Shown here piece after piece: positions 55,830 through 64,000 of a stretch of DNA of 64,000 bases. The stretch is from Modestobacter marinus. GTDB lineage: Bacteria > Actinomycetota > Actinomycetes > Mycobacteriales > Geodermatophilaceae. The stretch spans positions 2,046,001-2,110,000 of the forward strand of contig NZ_JAAMPA010000001.1 in the NCBI RefSeq assembly GCF_011758655.1, written 5' to 3'. Every line of letters starts with the position of its first letter. Position 1 is the stretch's first letter. The position numbers and the translations under genes are program-made. The notes beneath the pieces were generated by a model, which saw nothing but the letters and a program-made list of their open reading frames with translations, was not told where the DNA came from and made no database searches.

Positions 55830-56758
55830 TGGGTCAGAAGGTCAACCCGCACGGGTTCCGGCTCGGCATCACCACCGACTACAAGTCCCGGTGGTACGCG
55901 GACAAGCTGTACAAGGACTACGTCAAGGAAGACGTGGCCATCCGGAAGCTCATGGGCAAGGGCATGGAGCGCGCCGGCATCTCGAAGGTGGAGATCGAGC
56001 GCACCCGTGACCGGGTCCGAGTGGACATCCACACCGCCCGGCCGGGCATCGTCATCGGTCGTCGTGGCGCGGAGGCCGACCGCATCCGCGGTGAGCTGGA
56101 GAAGCTCACCGGCAAGCAGGTGCAGCTGAACATCCTCGAGGTGAAGAACCCCGAGTCCGACGCGCAGCTGGTGGCCCAGGGGGTCGCCGAGCAGCTGTCC
56201 AGCCGGGTCAGCTTCCGTCGGGCCATGCGCAAGGCGATGCAGTCCGCGCAGCGGAGCCCGCAGGTCAAGGGGATCCGGGTGCAGTGCTCGGGTCGCCTCG
56301 GCGGCACGGAGATGAGCCGTTCGGAGTTCTACCGCGAGGGTCGCGTGCCGCTGCACACCCTGCGGGCGAACATCGACTACGGCATCTACGAGGCCCGCAC
56401 GACCTTCGGCCGCATCGGCGTGAAGGTCTGGATCTACAAGGGCGACGCCAGCGGCTCGCGCGCCGAGCGGGAGGCCCTCGAGGCCCTCGCCCAGCGTCAG
56501 CAGCGCCGTGAGCGCGCCCAGCGTCCCCAGCGGCGGTCCGGCTCGTCCGGCACCACTGCCGGGGGCACCGAGGCCGGCCGCGCTGCGGCCGACGCCCCGG
56601 TCTCCACCGAGCAGCCGGCCGAGGTCCCCGCCGACGCCACCAGCGCCGTCGCCGTCGCCTCGGGCGAGGCTGCTCCCGCGCAGAGCATCGGCGAGGCCGC
56701 CGGTGCTGAGGGCACCGCGGCCGCGCAGGCCGCCGGTGCCGAGAACACGGAGGGCTGA
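55829..56758 (+). CDS. rpsC: 30S ribosomal protein S3 with long C-terminal tail
   Basis: The S3 core spans residues 1 to about 215: [22 protein letters not shown] domain with [30 protein letters not shown]. About 90 further residues are Ala/Glu/Thr-rich and likely disordered, giving 309 aa against 210-280 in most relatives. GTG start. Confidence 0.96.
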   Translation: MGQKVNPHGFRLGITTDYKSRWYADKLYKDYVKEDVAIRKLMGKGMERAGISKVEIERTRDRVRVDIHTARPGIVIGRRGAEADRIRGELEKLTGKQVQLNILEVKNPESDAQLVAQGVAEQLSSRVSFRRAMRKAMQSAQRSPQVKGIRVQCSGRLGGTEMSRSEFYREGRVPLHTLRANIDYGIYEARTTFGRIGVKVWIYKGDASGSRAEREALEALAQRQQRRERAQRPQRRSGSSGTTAGGTEAGRAAADAPVSTEQPAEVPADATSAVAVASGEAAPAQSIGEAAGAEGTAAAQAAGAENTEG

Positions 56759-56761
56759 CCA

Positions 56762-57178
56762 GTGCTCATCCCACGTCGGGTCAAGCACCGCAAGCAGCAC
56801 CACCCGGACCGCACCGGGCGGGCCAAGGGCGGCACGGCGATCAACTTCGGTGACTTCGCGATCCAGGCCCTCGAGCCTGCGTACGTGACCAACCGGCAGA
56901 TCGAGTCCGCGCGTATCGCCATGACGCGTCACATCAAGCGTGGCGGCAAGGTGTGGATCTCGATCTACCCCGACCGCCCGCTGACGAAGAAGCCGGCCGA
57001 GACCCGCATGGGTTCCGGCAAGGGCTCGCCCGAGTGGTGGGTGGCGAACGTCAAGCCCGGCCGGATCATGTTCGAGCTGTCGGGTGTCGCCGAGCCGGTG
57101 GCCCGCGAGGCCATGCGCCGCGCGATCCACAAGCTCCCCATGAAGTGCCGCTTCATCACTCGCGAAGGAGAGGTGTGA
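56762..57178 (+). CDS. rplP: 50S ribosomal protein L16
   Basis: The 138-aa L16 ([46 protein letters not shown] split over the loop, [13 protein letters not shown]) sits near the A-site tRNA. GTG start three bases after rpsC; the stop shares bases with the rpmC ATG. Confidence 0.97.
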   Translation: MLIPRRVKHRKQHHPDRTGRAKGGTAINFGDFAIQALEPAYVTNRQIESARIAMTRHIKRGGKVWISIYPDRPLTKKPAETRMGSGKGSPEWWVANVKPGRIMFELSGVAEPVAREAMRRAIHKLPMKCRFITREGEV

Positions 57179-57411
57179 TGGCCGCCGGCCTCACTGCGCC
57201 TGAGCTGCGCGAGCTGTCCGCCGACGAGCTGGCCACCCGGCTGCGCGAGTCGCGCGAAGAGCTGTTCAACCTGCGGTTCCAGGTGGCCACCGGCCAGCTG
57301 GACAACAACCGGCGACTGCAGACCGTCCGCCGCGACATCGCCCGGATCTACACGATCATGCGCGAGCGCGAGCTGGGTCTCTCGGTCGCCCCGAACGAGG
57401 GTGTCGCATGA
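57178..57411 (+). CDS. rpmC: 50S ribosomal protein L29
   Basis: The 77-aa L29 ([40 protein letters not shown]) lies beside L23 at the tunnel exit. The ATG overlaps the rplP stop (TGATG), and the stop overlaps the rpsQ ATG. Confidence 0.96.
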   Translation: MAAGLTAPELRELSADELATRLRESREELFNLRFQVATGQLDNNRRLQTVRRDIARIYTIMRERELGLSVAPNEGVA

Positions 57412-57710
57412 GCGAGGTCACCAACACCACCGAGACCTCGACCGGGCCCGGCCTGGCCGGGCGTGGCTACCGCAAGGTCCGTGAGGGCCTGGTCGTCAGC
57501 GACAAGATGGACAAGACCATCGTCGTCGAGGTCGAGGACCGCGTGAAGCACGGGCTGTACGGCAAGGTTCTGCGTCGCACCAGCAAGCTGAAGGCGCACG
57601 ACGAGCAGAACAGCGCCGGCATCGGCGACCGGGTGCAGATCATGGAGACGCGCCCGACCTCTGCCACCAAGCGGTGGCGCCTGGTCACGGTCGTCGAGAA
57701 GGCCAAGTAA
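57408..57710 (+). CDS. rpsQ: 30S ribosomal protein S17
   Basis: The 100-aa S17 has the OB-fold core [40 protein letters not shown] 20-residue Thr/Ser-rich N-terminal extension precedes it. Last gene of the S10 operon; a 197-base gap with its own promoter-like element separates it from rplN. Confidence 0.96.
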   Translation: MSEVTNTTETSTGPGLAGRGYRKVREGLVVSDKMDKTIVVEVEDRVKHGLYGKVLRRTSKLKAHDEQNSAGIGDRVQIMETRPTSATKRWRLVTVVEKAK

Positions 57711-57747
57711 GAAGTCGACCGGCCTCTCGGGGTCGGTGAGCAGGGAG

Positions 57748-57753
57748 TACCCT
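57748..57753 (+). promoter_or_regulatory. Candidate -10 for the spc operon (rplN)
   Basis: TACCCT fits TANNNT and begins a 155-base leader before rplN. The -35 is poor, so a second promoter or readthrough from the S10 operon are both possible. Confidence 0.4.
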
Positions 57754-57802
57754 GGACGACTGGCGCGCTCTTCGGTGCGCGCCGCATCCCGGTACCCGTG
57801 CA

Positions 57803-57883
57803 CGGACGCACCGGCGGCCCACGCTGCCGGTGCGTCCGCACGTGGGTGCCGGACAGCCGGTTCACCGATCCGGTCCGGCTGTC
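57803..57883 (+). promoter_or_regulatory. Two stable hairpins in the rplN leader
   Basis: A 13-bp stem (57803-57815 with 57826-57838, starting CGGACGCACCGGC) and a 9-bp stem GACAGCCGG/CCGGCTGTC (57852-57860 with 57875-57883) lie in tandem just upstream of rplN. They could be a terminator for the S10 unit or an autoregulatory ribosomal-protein target; by eye I cannot match the known S8 site. Confidence 0.5.
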
Positions 57884-57907
57884 GCCACTCAGATTCAGGA
57901 GCAGGAA

Positions 57908-58276
57908 GTGATCCAGCAGGAGTCGCGGCTCAGGGTCGCCGACAACACCGGGGCCAAGGAGATCTTGTGCATCCGGGTGCTCGGCGGGTCGGGGCGCCGC
58001 TACGCGGGCATCGGTGACGTCATCGTCGCCACCGTCAAGGACGCGCTGCCCGGCGCCGGCGTCAAGAAGGGCGATGTGGTCAAGGCCGTCATCGTCCGCA
58101 CGGTCAAGGAGCGTCGCCGTCCGGACGGCTCCTACATCCGCTTCGACGAGAACGCCGCGGTCATCATCCGCGACAGCGGCGACCCGCGCGGCACGCGCAT
58201 CTTCGGCCCGGTGGGCCGGGAGCTGCGCGACAAGCGCTTCATGCGGATCATCTCGCTCGCTCCGGAGGTGTTGTGA
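57908..58276 (+). CDS. rplN: 50S ribosomal protein L14
   Basis: The 122-aa L14 ([37 protein letters not shown]-type segment, [23 protein letters not shown]) begins the spc operon. GTG start after CAGGAA; the stop overlaps the rplX GTG. Confidence 0.97.
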   Translation: MIQQESRLRVADNTGAKEILCIRVLGGSGRRYAGIGDVIVATVKDALPGAGVKKGDVVKAVIVRTVKERRRPDGSYIRFDENAAVIIRDSGDPRGTRIFGPVGRELRDKRFMRIISLAPEVL

Positions 58277-58626
58277 TCATGGCTCAGCCGACGAGCGGGA
58301 AGACCCCGTCGATGAAGGTCAAGAAGGGCGACTCGGTCGTCGTCCTGGCCGGCAAGGACAAGGGTGCCAAGGGCCGCGTCATCGCGGCGTTCCCCCGGAC
58401 CCAGAAGGTCCTGGTGGAGGGCATCGGCCGGGTGAAGAAGCACACCCGGATCAGCACCAGCCAGCGCGGTGCCCAGCAGGGCGGGATCGTCACGCAGGAG
58501 GCCGCCATCCACGTGAGCAACGTGATGGTGATCGACTCCGAGGACAAGCCGACCCGGGTCGGTTACCGCAAGGACGAGGAAGGCCGCAACATCCGGGTCT
58601 CGCGGCGCACCGGTAAGGACCTCTGA
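58273..58626 (+). CDS. rplX: 50S ribosomal protein L24
   Basis: The 117-aa L24 carries the KOW motif ([20 protein letters not shown]) and [20 protein letters not shown] at 58273 overlaps the rplN stop. An ATG two codons later (58279) is an equally possible start; GGAGG at 58264-58268 fits either. Confidence 0.95.
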   Translation: MIMAQPTSGKTPSMKVKKGDSVVVLAGKDKGAKGRVIAAFPRTQKVLVEGIGRVKKHTRISTSQRGAQQGGIVTQEAAIHVSNVMVIDSEDKPTRVGYRKDEEGRNIRVSRRTGKDL

Positions 58627-58631
58627 TCACC

Positions 58632-59216
58632 ATGAGCGCACCCACCCGTGAGCTGCCCCGCATGCTGGCCCGGTACCGCGAGGAGATCGCGCCGGCCCTG
58701 CAGTCCGAGTTCGGCTACCCGAACGTCATGCAGATCCCCGGTCTGGTCAAGATCGTGGTCAACATGGGCGTCGGCGAGGCCACCCGCGACGCCAAGCTGA
58801 TGGACGGCGCGGTCCGCGACCTCACCGCCATCACCGGCCAGAAGCCCGCCGTCGTGCGGGCCCGCAAGTCGATCGCGCAGTTCAAGCTGCGCGAGGGCAT
58901 GCCGATCGGCGCGAAGGTCACCCTCCGCGGCGACCGCATGTGGGAGTTCCTGGACCGGCTGCTGTCGCTGGCCCTGCCCCGCATCCGCGACTTCCGTGGC
59001 CTGAACCCCAAGCAGTTCGACGGCCACGGCAACTACACGTTCGGTCTGACCGAGCAGTCGATGTTCCGCGAGATCGACGTCGACAAGATCGACCGGCCCC
59101 GCGGCATGGACATCACCCTGGTGACCACCGCCACGACCGACGAGGAGGGCCGGGAGCTGCTGACGCTCCTCGGGTTCCCCTTCGCCGGCCAGACCGTCGT
59201 GAACGCCACCCGCTGA
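58632..59216 (+). CDS. rplE: 50S ribosomal protein L5
   Basis: The 194-aa L5 ([63 protein letters not shown]) binds 5S rRNA in the central protuberance. It begins 5 bases after rplX. Confidence 0.97.
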   Translation: MSAPTRELPRMLARYREEIAPALQSEFGYPNVMQIPGLVKIVVNMGVGEATRDAKLMDGAVRDLTAITGQKPAVVRARKSIAQFKLREGMPIGAKVTLRGDRMWEFLDRLLSLALPRIRDFRGLNPKQFDGHGNYTFGLTEQSMFREIDVDKIDRPRGMDITLVTTATTDEEGRELLTLLGFPFAGQTVVNATR

Positions 59217-59248
59217 CGCGGTCTGCGTAGAAGGTAGGAGACCAAGAG

Positions 59249-59434
59249 ATGGCCAAGAAGGCCCTTGTCAACAAGGCGGCTCGCACGCCGAAGTTCGCCG
59301 TCCGCGGCTACACCCGCTGCCAGCGTTGCGGCCGGCCGCACGCGGTCTTCCGCAAGTTCGGCCTGTGCCGGATCTGCCTGCGGGAGATGGCGCACGCGGG
59401 CGAGCTGCCCGGCGTGACCAAGTCGAGCTGGTAA
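59249..59434 (+). CDS. rpsZ: 30S ribosomal protein S14 type Z
   Basis: The 61-aa zinc-binding form of S14 has both CxxC pairs intact ([22 protein letters not shown]). It replaces the longer zinc-free rpsN type. GGTAGGAG precedes the ATG. Confidence 0.97.
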   Translation: MAKKALVNKAARTPKFAVRGYTRCQRCGRPHAVFRKFGLCRICLREMAHAGELPGVTKSSW

Positions 59435-59446
59435 CAGACGCAGTAC

Positions 59447-59494
59447 GGCCCGCCCCGCACGGGGCGGGCCACCCGCTCCCGGGTTCGACCCGGG
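59447..59494 (+). promoter_or_regulatory. Tandem hairpins in the rpsZ-rpsH gap
   Basis: GGCCCGCCCC/GGGGCGGGCC (59447-59470, loop GCAC) and CCCGGGT/ACCCGGG (59478-59494) lie in the 133-base gap. They could attenuate transcription inside the spc operon or protect the mRNA end. Confidence 0.45.
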
Positions 59495-59567
59495 GCACCA
59501 CCCACGTCGCCGAGAGGCCCGCGCACGACAGCGTGCGGAACCGCGGCGAGAGAGGCACGACGCACCC

Positions 59568-59978
59568 ATGACGATGACCGACCCGATCGCGGACATGCTC
59601 ACGCGGATCCGCAACGCCAACCAGGCGTACCACGACGCCGCGGCCATGCCGTCGTCGAAGCTCAAGACGAAGGTCGCCGAGATCCTCCAGCAGGAGGGCT
59701 ACATCGGCGGCTGGACCGTGAACGACGTCGAGGTCGACGGCCACGTCCGCAAGGAGCTCGTGGTCTCCCTCAAGTACGGTCCGAACCGCGAGCGCAGCAT
59801 CGCCGGTGTCCGTCGGGTGTCCAAGCCCGGCCTGCGTGTCTACGCGAAGTCGACTGCCCTGCCCAAGGTCCTGGGCGGCCTCGGGGTGGCGATCATCTCC
59901 ACCTCCACCGGGCTGCTGACCGACAAGCAGGCGAACAAGAAGGGCGTGGGTGGGGAAGTCCTCGCCTACGTCTGGTAA
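59568..59978 (+). CDS. rpsH: 30S ribosomal protein S8
   Basis: The 136-aa S8 ([75 protein letters not shown]) binds the central domain of 16S rRNA and in E. coli represses the spc operon. ATG at 59568 or two codons later at 59574. Confidence 0.97.
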   Translation: MTMTDPIADMLTRIRNANQAYHDAAAMPSSKLKTKVAEILQQEGYIGGWTVNDVEVDGHVRKELVVSLKYGPNRERSIAGVRRVSKPGLRVYAKSTALPKVLGGLGVAIISTSTGLLTDKQANKKGVGGEVLAYVW

Positions 59979-59993
59979 GAGGAGCGAGCAGAC

Positions 59994-60533
59994 ATGTCAC
60001 GGATCGGACGACTCCCGATTCCGGTGCCGAGCGGGGTTGACGTCGCCATCGACGGGCGAACGGTCAACGTCTCAGGCCCGAAGGGGAAGCTCAGCCACAC
60101 GGTGGCAGCTCCCATCACCGTCGAGCGCGGTGAGGACGGGGTGCTGCTGGTGCAGCGTCCCAACGACGAGCGCGAGAGCCGTGCCCTGCACGGCCTGTCC
60201 CGCTCCCTCATCGCCAACATGATCACCGGCGTCACCCAGGGGTTCGAGAAGACCCTGGAGATCGTCGGCGTCGGCTACCGCGTGCAGGCCCGGGGGAGCG
60301 ACCTCGAGTTCGCCCTCGGCTTCAGCCACCCGGTGCTCGTGAAGGCCCCCGAGGGGATCGCCTTCACCGTCGAGGCCCCCACCCGCCTGCGGGTGAGCGG
60401 CATCGACAAGCAGCAGGTCGGCGAGGTCTCCGCCAAGATCCGCAAGATCCGCAAGCCCGACCCGTACAAGGGCAAGGGCGTGCGGTACCAGGGCGAGGTC
60501 GTCAAGCGCAAGGTCGGGAAGACGGGCAAGTGA
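59994..60533 (+). CDS. rplF: 50S ribosomal protein L6
   Basis: The 179-aa L6 ([51 protein letters not shown]) is full length. AAGAGGAG precedes the ATG, and its stop overlaps the rplR start. Confidence 0.97.
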   Translation: MSRIGRLPIPVPSGVDVAIDGRTVNVSGPKGKLSHTVAAPITVERGEDGVLLVQRPNDERESRALHGLSRSLIANMITGVTQGFEKTLEIVGVGYRVQARGSDLEFALGFSHPVLVKAPEGIAFTVEAPTRLRVSGIDKQQVGEVSAKIRKIRKPDPYKGKGVRYQGEVVKRKVGKTGK

Positions 60534-60949
60534 TGGCACAGGCAGCCAAGACCGAGAAGGGTGTCCGGGTGCACAAGCCCGTCGGCACCGACGTCAGCAC
60601 CGCGCGCCGCGTCTCGCGGCTGCGCCGGCACAACCGGCTGCGCAAGCGCGTCGGCGGTACGCCGGAGCGCCCCCGTCTGGTGGTCAAGCGCAGCTCCAGG
60701 CACATCCACGTCCAGGTCATCGACGACACGGTGGGCCGTACCCTGGCCAGTGCGTCGACCATGGACGCCAGCCTGAAGGGCGCCGAGGGCGACAAGTCCG
60801 CCCTCGCCCGGCAGGTCGGGGCCCTGGTCGCTGAGCGCGCCAAGGCCGCCGGCATCGCCGCCGTCGTCTTCGACCGGGGCGGCAACCGGTACGCCGGGCG
60901 CATCGCCGCCCTGGCGGACGGCGCCCGCGAAGGCGGGCTGGACTTCTGA
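60530..60949 (+). CDS. rplR: 50S ribosomal protein L18
   Basis: The 139-aa L18 ([25 protein letters not shown] split around the loop, [36 protein letters not shown]) binds 5S rRNA with L5. GTG at 60530 overlaps the rplF stop; an ATG directly follows as codon 2 (60533) and may be the true start. The stop overlaps the ATG of a 12-codon micro-ORF. Confidence 0.96.
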   Translation: MMAQAAKTEKGVRVHKPVGTDVSTARRVSRLRRHNRLRKRVGGTPERPRLVVKRSSRHIHVQVIDDTVGRTLASASTMDASLKGAEGDKSALARQVGALVAERAKAAGIAAVVFDRGGNRYAGRIAALADGAREGGLDF

Positions 60950-60987
60950 TGAGCACCATCACTGAGCAGATCGAGAGGGACGTCTGA
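60949..60987 (+). other. 12-aa micro-ORF between rplR and rpsE
   Basis: The ATG overlaps the rplR stop (TGATG) and the TGA overlaps the rpsE ATG (TGATG), so the 12-codon frame [12 protein letters not shown] fills the gap exactly. It carries GAGAGGGA, a likely rpsE ribosome-binding site. It is the same arrangement as the micro-ORFs in the nuo operon. Confidence 0.35.
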
Positions 60988-61628
60988 TGCCAGGACCACA
61001 GCGACGCGGCGGTGGCGCCGGCGGGACGGGTGGCCCCGGCGGTGCCGGCGGCGGCAACGACCGCCGTGACCGCCGCGACGGCGGCCGCGGCCCCGGTGGC
61101 GGTACCGCCGAGAAGAGCCAGTTCATCGAGCGCGTGGTGGCCATCAACCGCGTGTCCAAGGTCGTCAAGGGCGGTCGGCGCTTCAGCTTCACCGCGCTGG
61201 TGATCGTGGGCGACGGCAACGGCACCGTGGGTGTCGGCTACGGCAAGGCCAAGGAGGTGCCCGCGGCGATCGCCAAGGGCGTCGAGGAGGCCAAGAAGCA
61301 CTTCTACAAGGTGCCCCGCATCGCCAACACCATCCCGCACCCGGTGCAGGGTGAGGCGGCTGCCGGTGTCGTGCTGCTCAAGCCGGCCAGCCCCGGTACC
61401 GGTGTGATCGCCGGTGGCCCGGTGCGTGCCGTGCTCGAGTGCGCCGGGATCCACGACATCCTGTCCAAGAGCCTCGGGTCCTCGAACCCGATCAACATCG
61501 TCCACGCGACCATGCAGGCGCTGAAGGACCTCGTCCGCCCCGAGGAGATCGCGGCCCGCCGCGGCCTGCCTCTCGAGGACGTCGCCCCCGCCGCCATGCT
61601 GCGTGCGCGGGCCGGTCAGGGGGTCTGA
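60987..61628 (+). CDS. rpsE: 30S ribosomal protein S5
   Basis: The S5 domains are [23 protein letters not shown] and [32 protein letters not shown] Gly/Arg-rich N-terminal extension of about 40 residues precedes them, giving 213 aa. The ATG overlaps the stop of the preceding micro-ORF. Confidence 0.97.
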   Translation: MPGPQRRGGGAGGTGGPGGAGGGNDRRDRRDGGRGPGGGTAEKSQFIERVVAINRVSKVVKGGRRFSFTALVIVGDGNGTVGVGYGKAKEVPAAIAKGVEEAKKHFYKVPRIANTIPHPVQGEAAAGVVLLKPASPGTGVIAGGPVRAVLECAGIHDILSKSLGSSNPINIVHATMQALKDLVRPEEIAARRGLPLEDVAPAAMLRARAGQGV

Positions 61629-61629
61629 G

Positions 61630-61812
61630 ATGGCTCAGCTGAAGGTCACCCAGGTCAAGTCGGCCATCGGCACCAAGCCGAACCAGCGCCAGACGCTGCG
61701 TTCGCTCGGGCTGAAGCGGATCAACGACTCGGTCGTCCAGGAGGACCGTCCCGAGATCCGCGGGATGGTCGCGACGGTGCCGCACCTGGTCGCCGTCGAA
61801 GAGATCGTCTGA
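61630..61812 (+). CDS. rpmD: 50S ribosomal protein L30
   Basis: The 60-aa L30 ([40 protein letters not shown]) is complete and begins one base after the rpsE stop. Confidence 0.96.
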   Translation: MAQLKVTQVKSAIGTKPNQRQTLRSLGLKRINDSVVQEDRPEIRGMVATVPHLVAVEEIV

Positions 61813-61837
61813 GCGTCGGGCGAGAAGGAATACTGAC

Positions 61838-62281
61838 ATGACTCTCAAGGTCCACCACCTGCGTCCGGCTCCGGGCGCCCACACCAAGAAGACCCGCGTG
61901 GGTCGTGGTGAGGGCTCCAAGGGCAAGACGGCCGGTCGCGGCACCAAGGGCTCCGGCGCGCGCGTGCAGGTCTCTGCCCGCTTCGAGGGTGGTCAGACCC
62001 CCCTCTTCATGCGGCTGCCGAAGCTCTCCGGCTTCAAGAACAACAACAAGGTCGTCTTCCAGGTCGTGAACCTGGACCGGATCGCCTCCCTGTTCCCGCA
62101 GGGCGGCACGATCAGCCCGGACACGCTGGCCGACGCCGGCGCCGTCCGTCGCGGTCAGCCGGTCAAGGTCCTCGGCACGGGCGAGCTCGGCGGCGTGAAG
62201 GTCGACGTGCAGGCGCACGCGTTCTCCAAGTCCGCGGAGGAGAAGATCGGCGCTGCCGGGGGCAGCACCACCCAGATCTGA
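61838..62281 (+). CDS. rplO: 50S ribosomal protein L15
   Basis: The 147-aa L15 ([59 protein letters not shown]) ends the spc ribosomal gene run. It is followed by a classical terminator. Confidence 0.97.
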   Translation: MTLKVHHLRPAPGAHTKKTRVGRGEGSKGKTAGRGTKGSGARVQVSARFEGGQTPLFMRLPKLSGFKNNNKVVFQVVNLDRIASLFPQGGTISPDTLADAGAVRRGQPVKVLGTGELGGVKVDVQAHAFSKSAEEKIGAAGGSTTQI

Positions 62282-62288
62282 CGAAGGA

Positions 62289-62347
62289 CCCCCCTGTCCC
62301 CCCGTCGCGAACTCACTTCGCGGCGGGGGAGCCCAGGGGGGCTTTTC
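62289..62347 (+). terminator. Rho-independent terminator after rplO
   Basis: CCCCCCTG (62289-62296) pairs with CAGGGGGG (62334-62341), with a second C/G-rich stem inside, followed by CTTTTCT. It is the only terminator in the window with a real T-tract, and it separates the spc genes from secY. Confidence 0.92.
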
Positions 62348-62447
62348 TCTGTCCGGCCGCCGGCCGGAGCGCCACCTGACCGTCGTCCGCACGGTCTGCA
62401 CCACCCCTCCGGGTGGGCGGGCCGACCGGGCGGCGGCCTGACGTTGA

Positions 62448-64000
<1,553 letters not shown>

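Noticed and set aside
59470-59500. A tRNA-3'-end-like string (GGGTTCGACCCGGGGCACCA) between rpsZ and rpsH
   Set aside because: The bases flanking the TTCGA do not form a proper 5-bp T-stem, and there is no matching acceptor, D-arm or anticodon upstream. It is better explained as a small hairpin.

Overview
The window is about 73 % G+C by eye, with GTG/TTG starts, ATGA/GTGA stop-start overlaps and GC-ended codons throughout. Gene content and order are those of a high-GC actinobacterium. The order tRNA-Thr, tRNA-Met, rpmG, hadA, hadB, tRNA-Trp, secE, nusG, rplK, rplA matches the mycobacterial arrangement apart from one inserted aminotransferase gene. A fused KorA, F420-type luciferase-like oxidoreductase, EspC-like protein and TadG-like protein also fit. 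My best guess is Geodermatophilaceae (Blastococcus/Modestobacter/Geodermatophilus type), inferred from general character and not from a database search.

Layout. 1-13833: respiratory complex I operon, nuoD (3' end) to nuoN, almost all translationally coupled. 13908-16861: a polyprenyl diphosphate synthase (probably menaquinone side chain), a lipoprotein sugar dehydrogenase of the PQQ-dependent fold, and a flavin-binding PNPOx-family protein. 16997-19556/21580: a MocR-type regulator divergent from the PNPOx gene, then the korAB 2-oxoacid:ferredoxin oxidoreductase on the minus strand. 21738-23302: HtpX protease, YajQ, tRNA-Tyr. 23350-29230 is the most accessory-like part: a TadG-like protein, an intergenic cluster of DnaA-box-like 9-mers, an EspC-like small protein coupled to a 683-aa protein of unknown function, a lower-GC stretch, a 30-aa peptide ending in a perfect GRNWKW tandem repeat, and a membrane GGDEF/EAL protein with a degenerate GGDEF motif. 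29324-32285: tRNA-Thr, tRNA-Met, rpmG, hadA-hadB, an aminotransferase and tRNA-Trp.

From 32349 almost everything is core information processing: secE-nusG-rplK-rplA, rplJ-rplL, rpoB-rpoC, the str operon (rpsL-rpsG-fusA-tuf), the S10 operon (rpsJ to rpsQ), the spc operon (rplN to rplO), then secY and the start of adk. Between rpoC and rpsL are three minus-strand genes: a luciferase-like oxidoreductase, a 71-aa protein, and a trypsin-fold peptidase with no visible signal peptide.

The most unusual signals are (i) the GRNWKW-repeat peptide upstream of the GGDEF/EAL gene; (ii) a set of micro-ORFs (27, 15, 28 and 12 codons) that fill the gaps between operon genes and overlap the flanking stop and start codons; (iii) the DnaA-box-like cluster upstream of the EspC-like gene; (iv) a 71-aa protein resembling the N-terminal module of the adjacent peptidase; and (v) the MocR gene, whose best start appears to be CTG. 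I see no CRISPR array, insertion sequence, prophage or replication origin.
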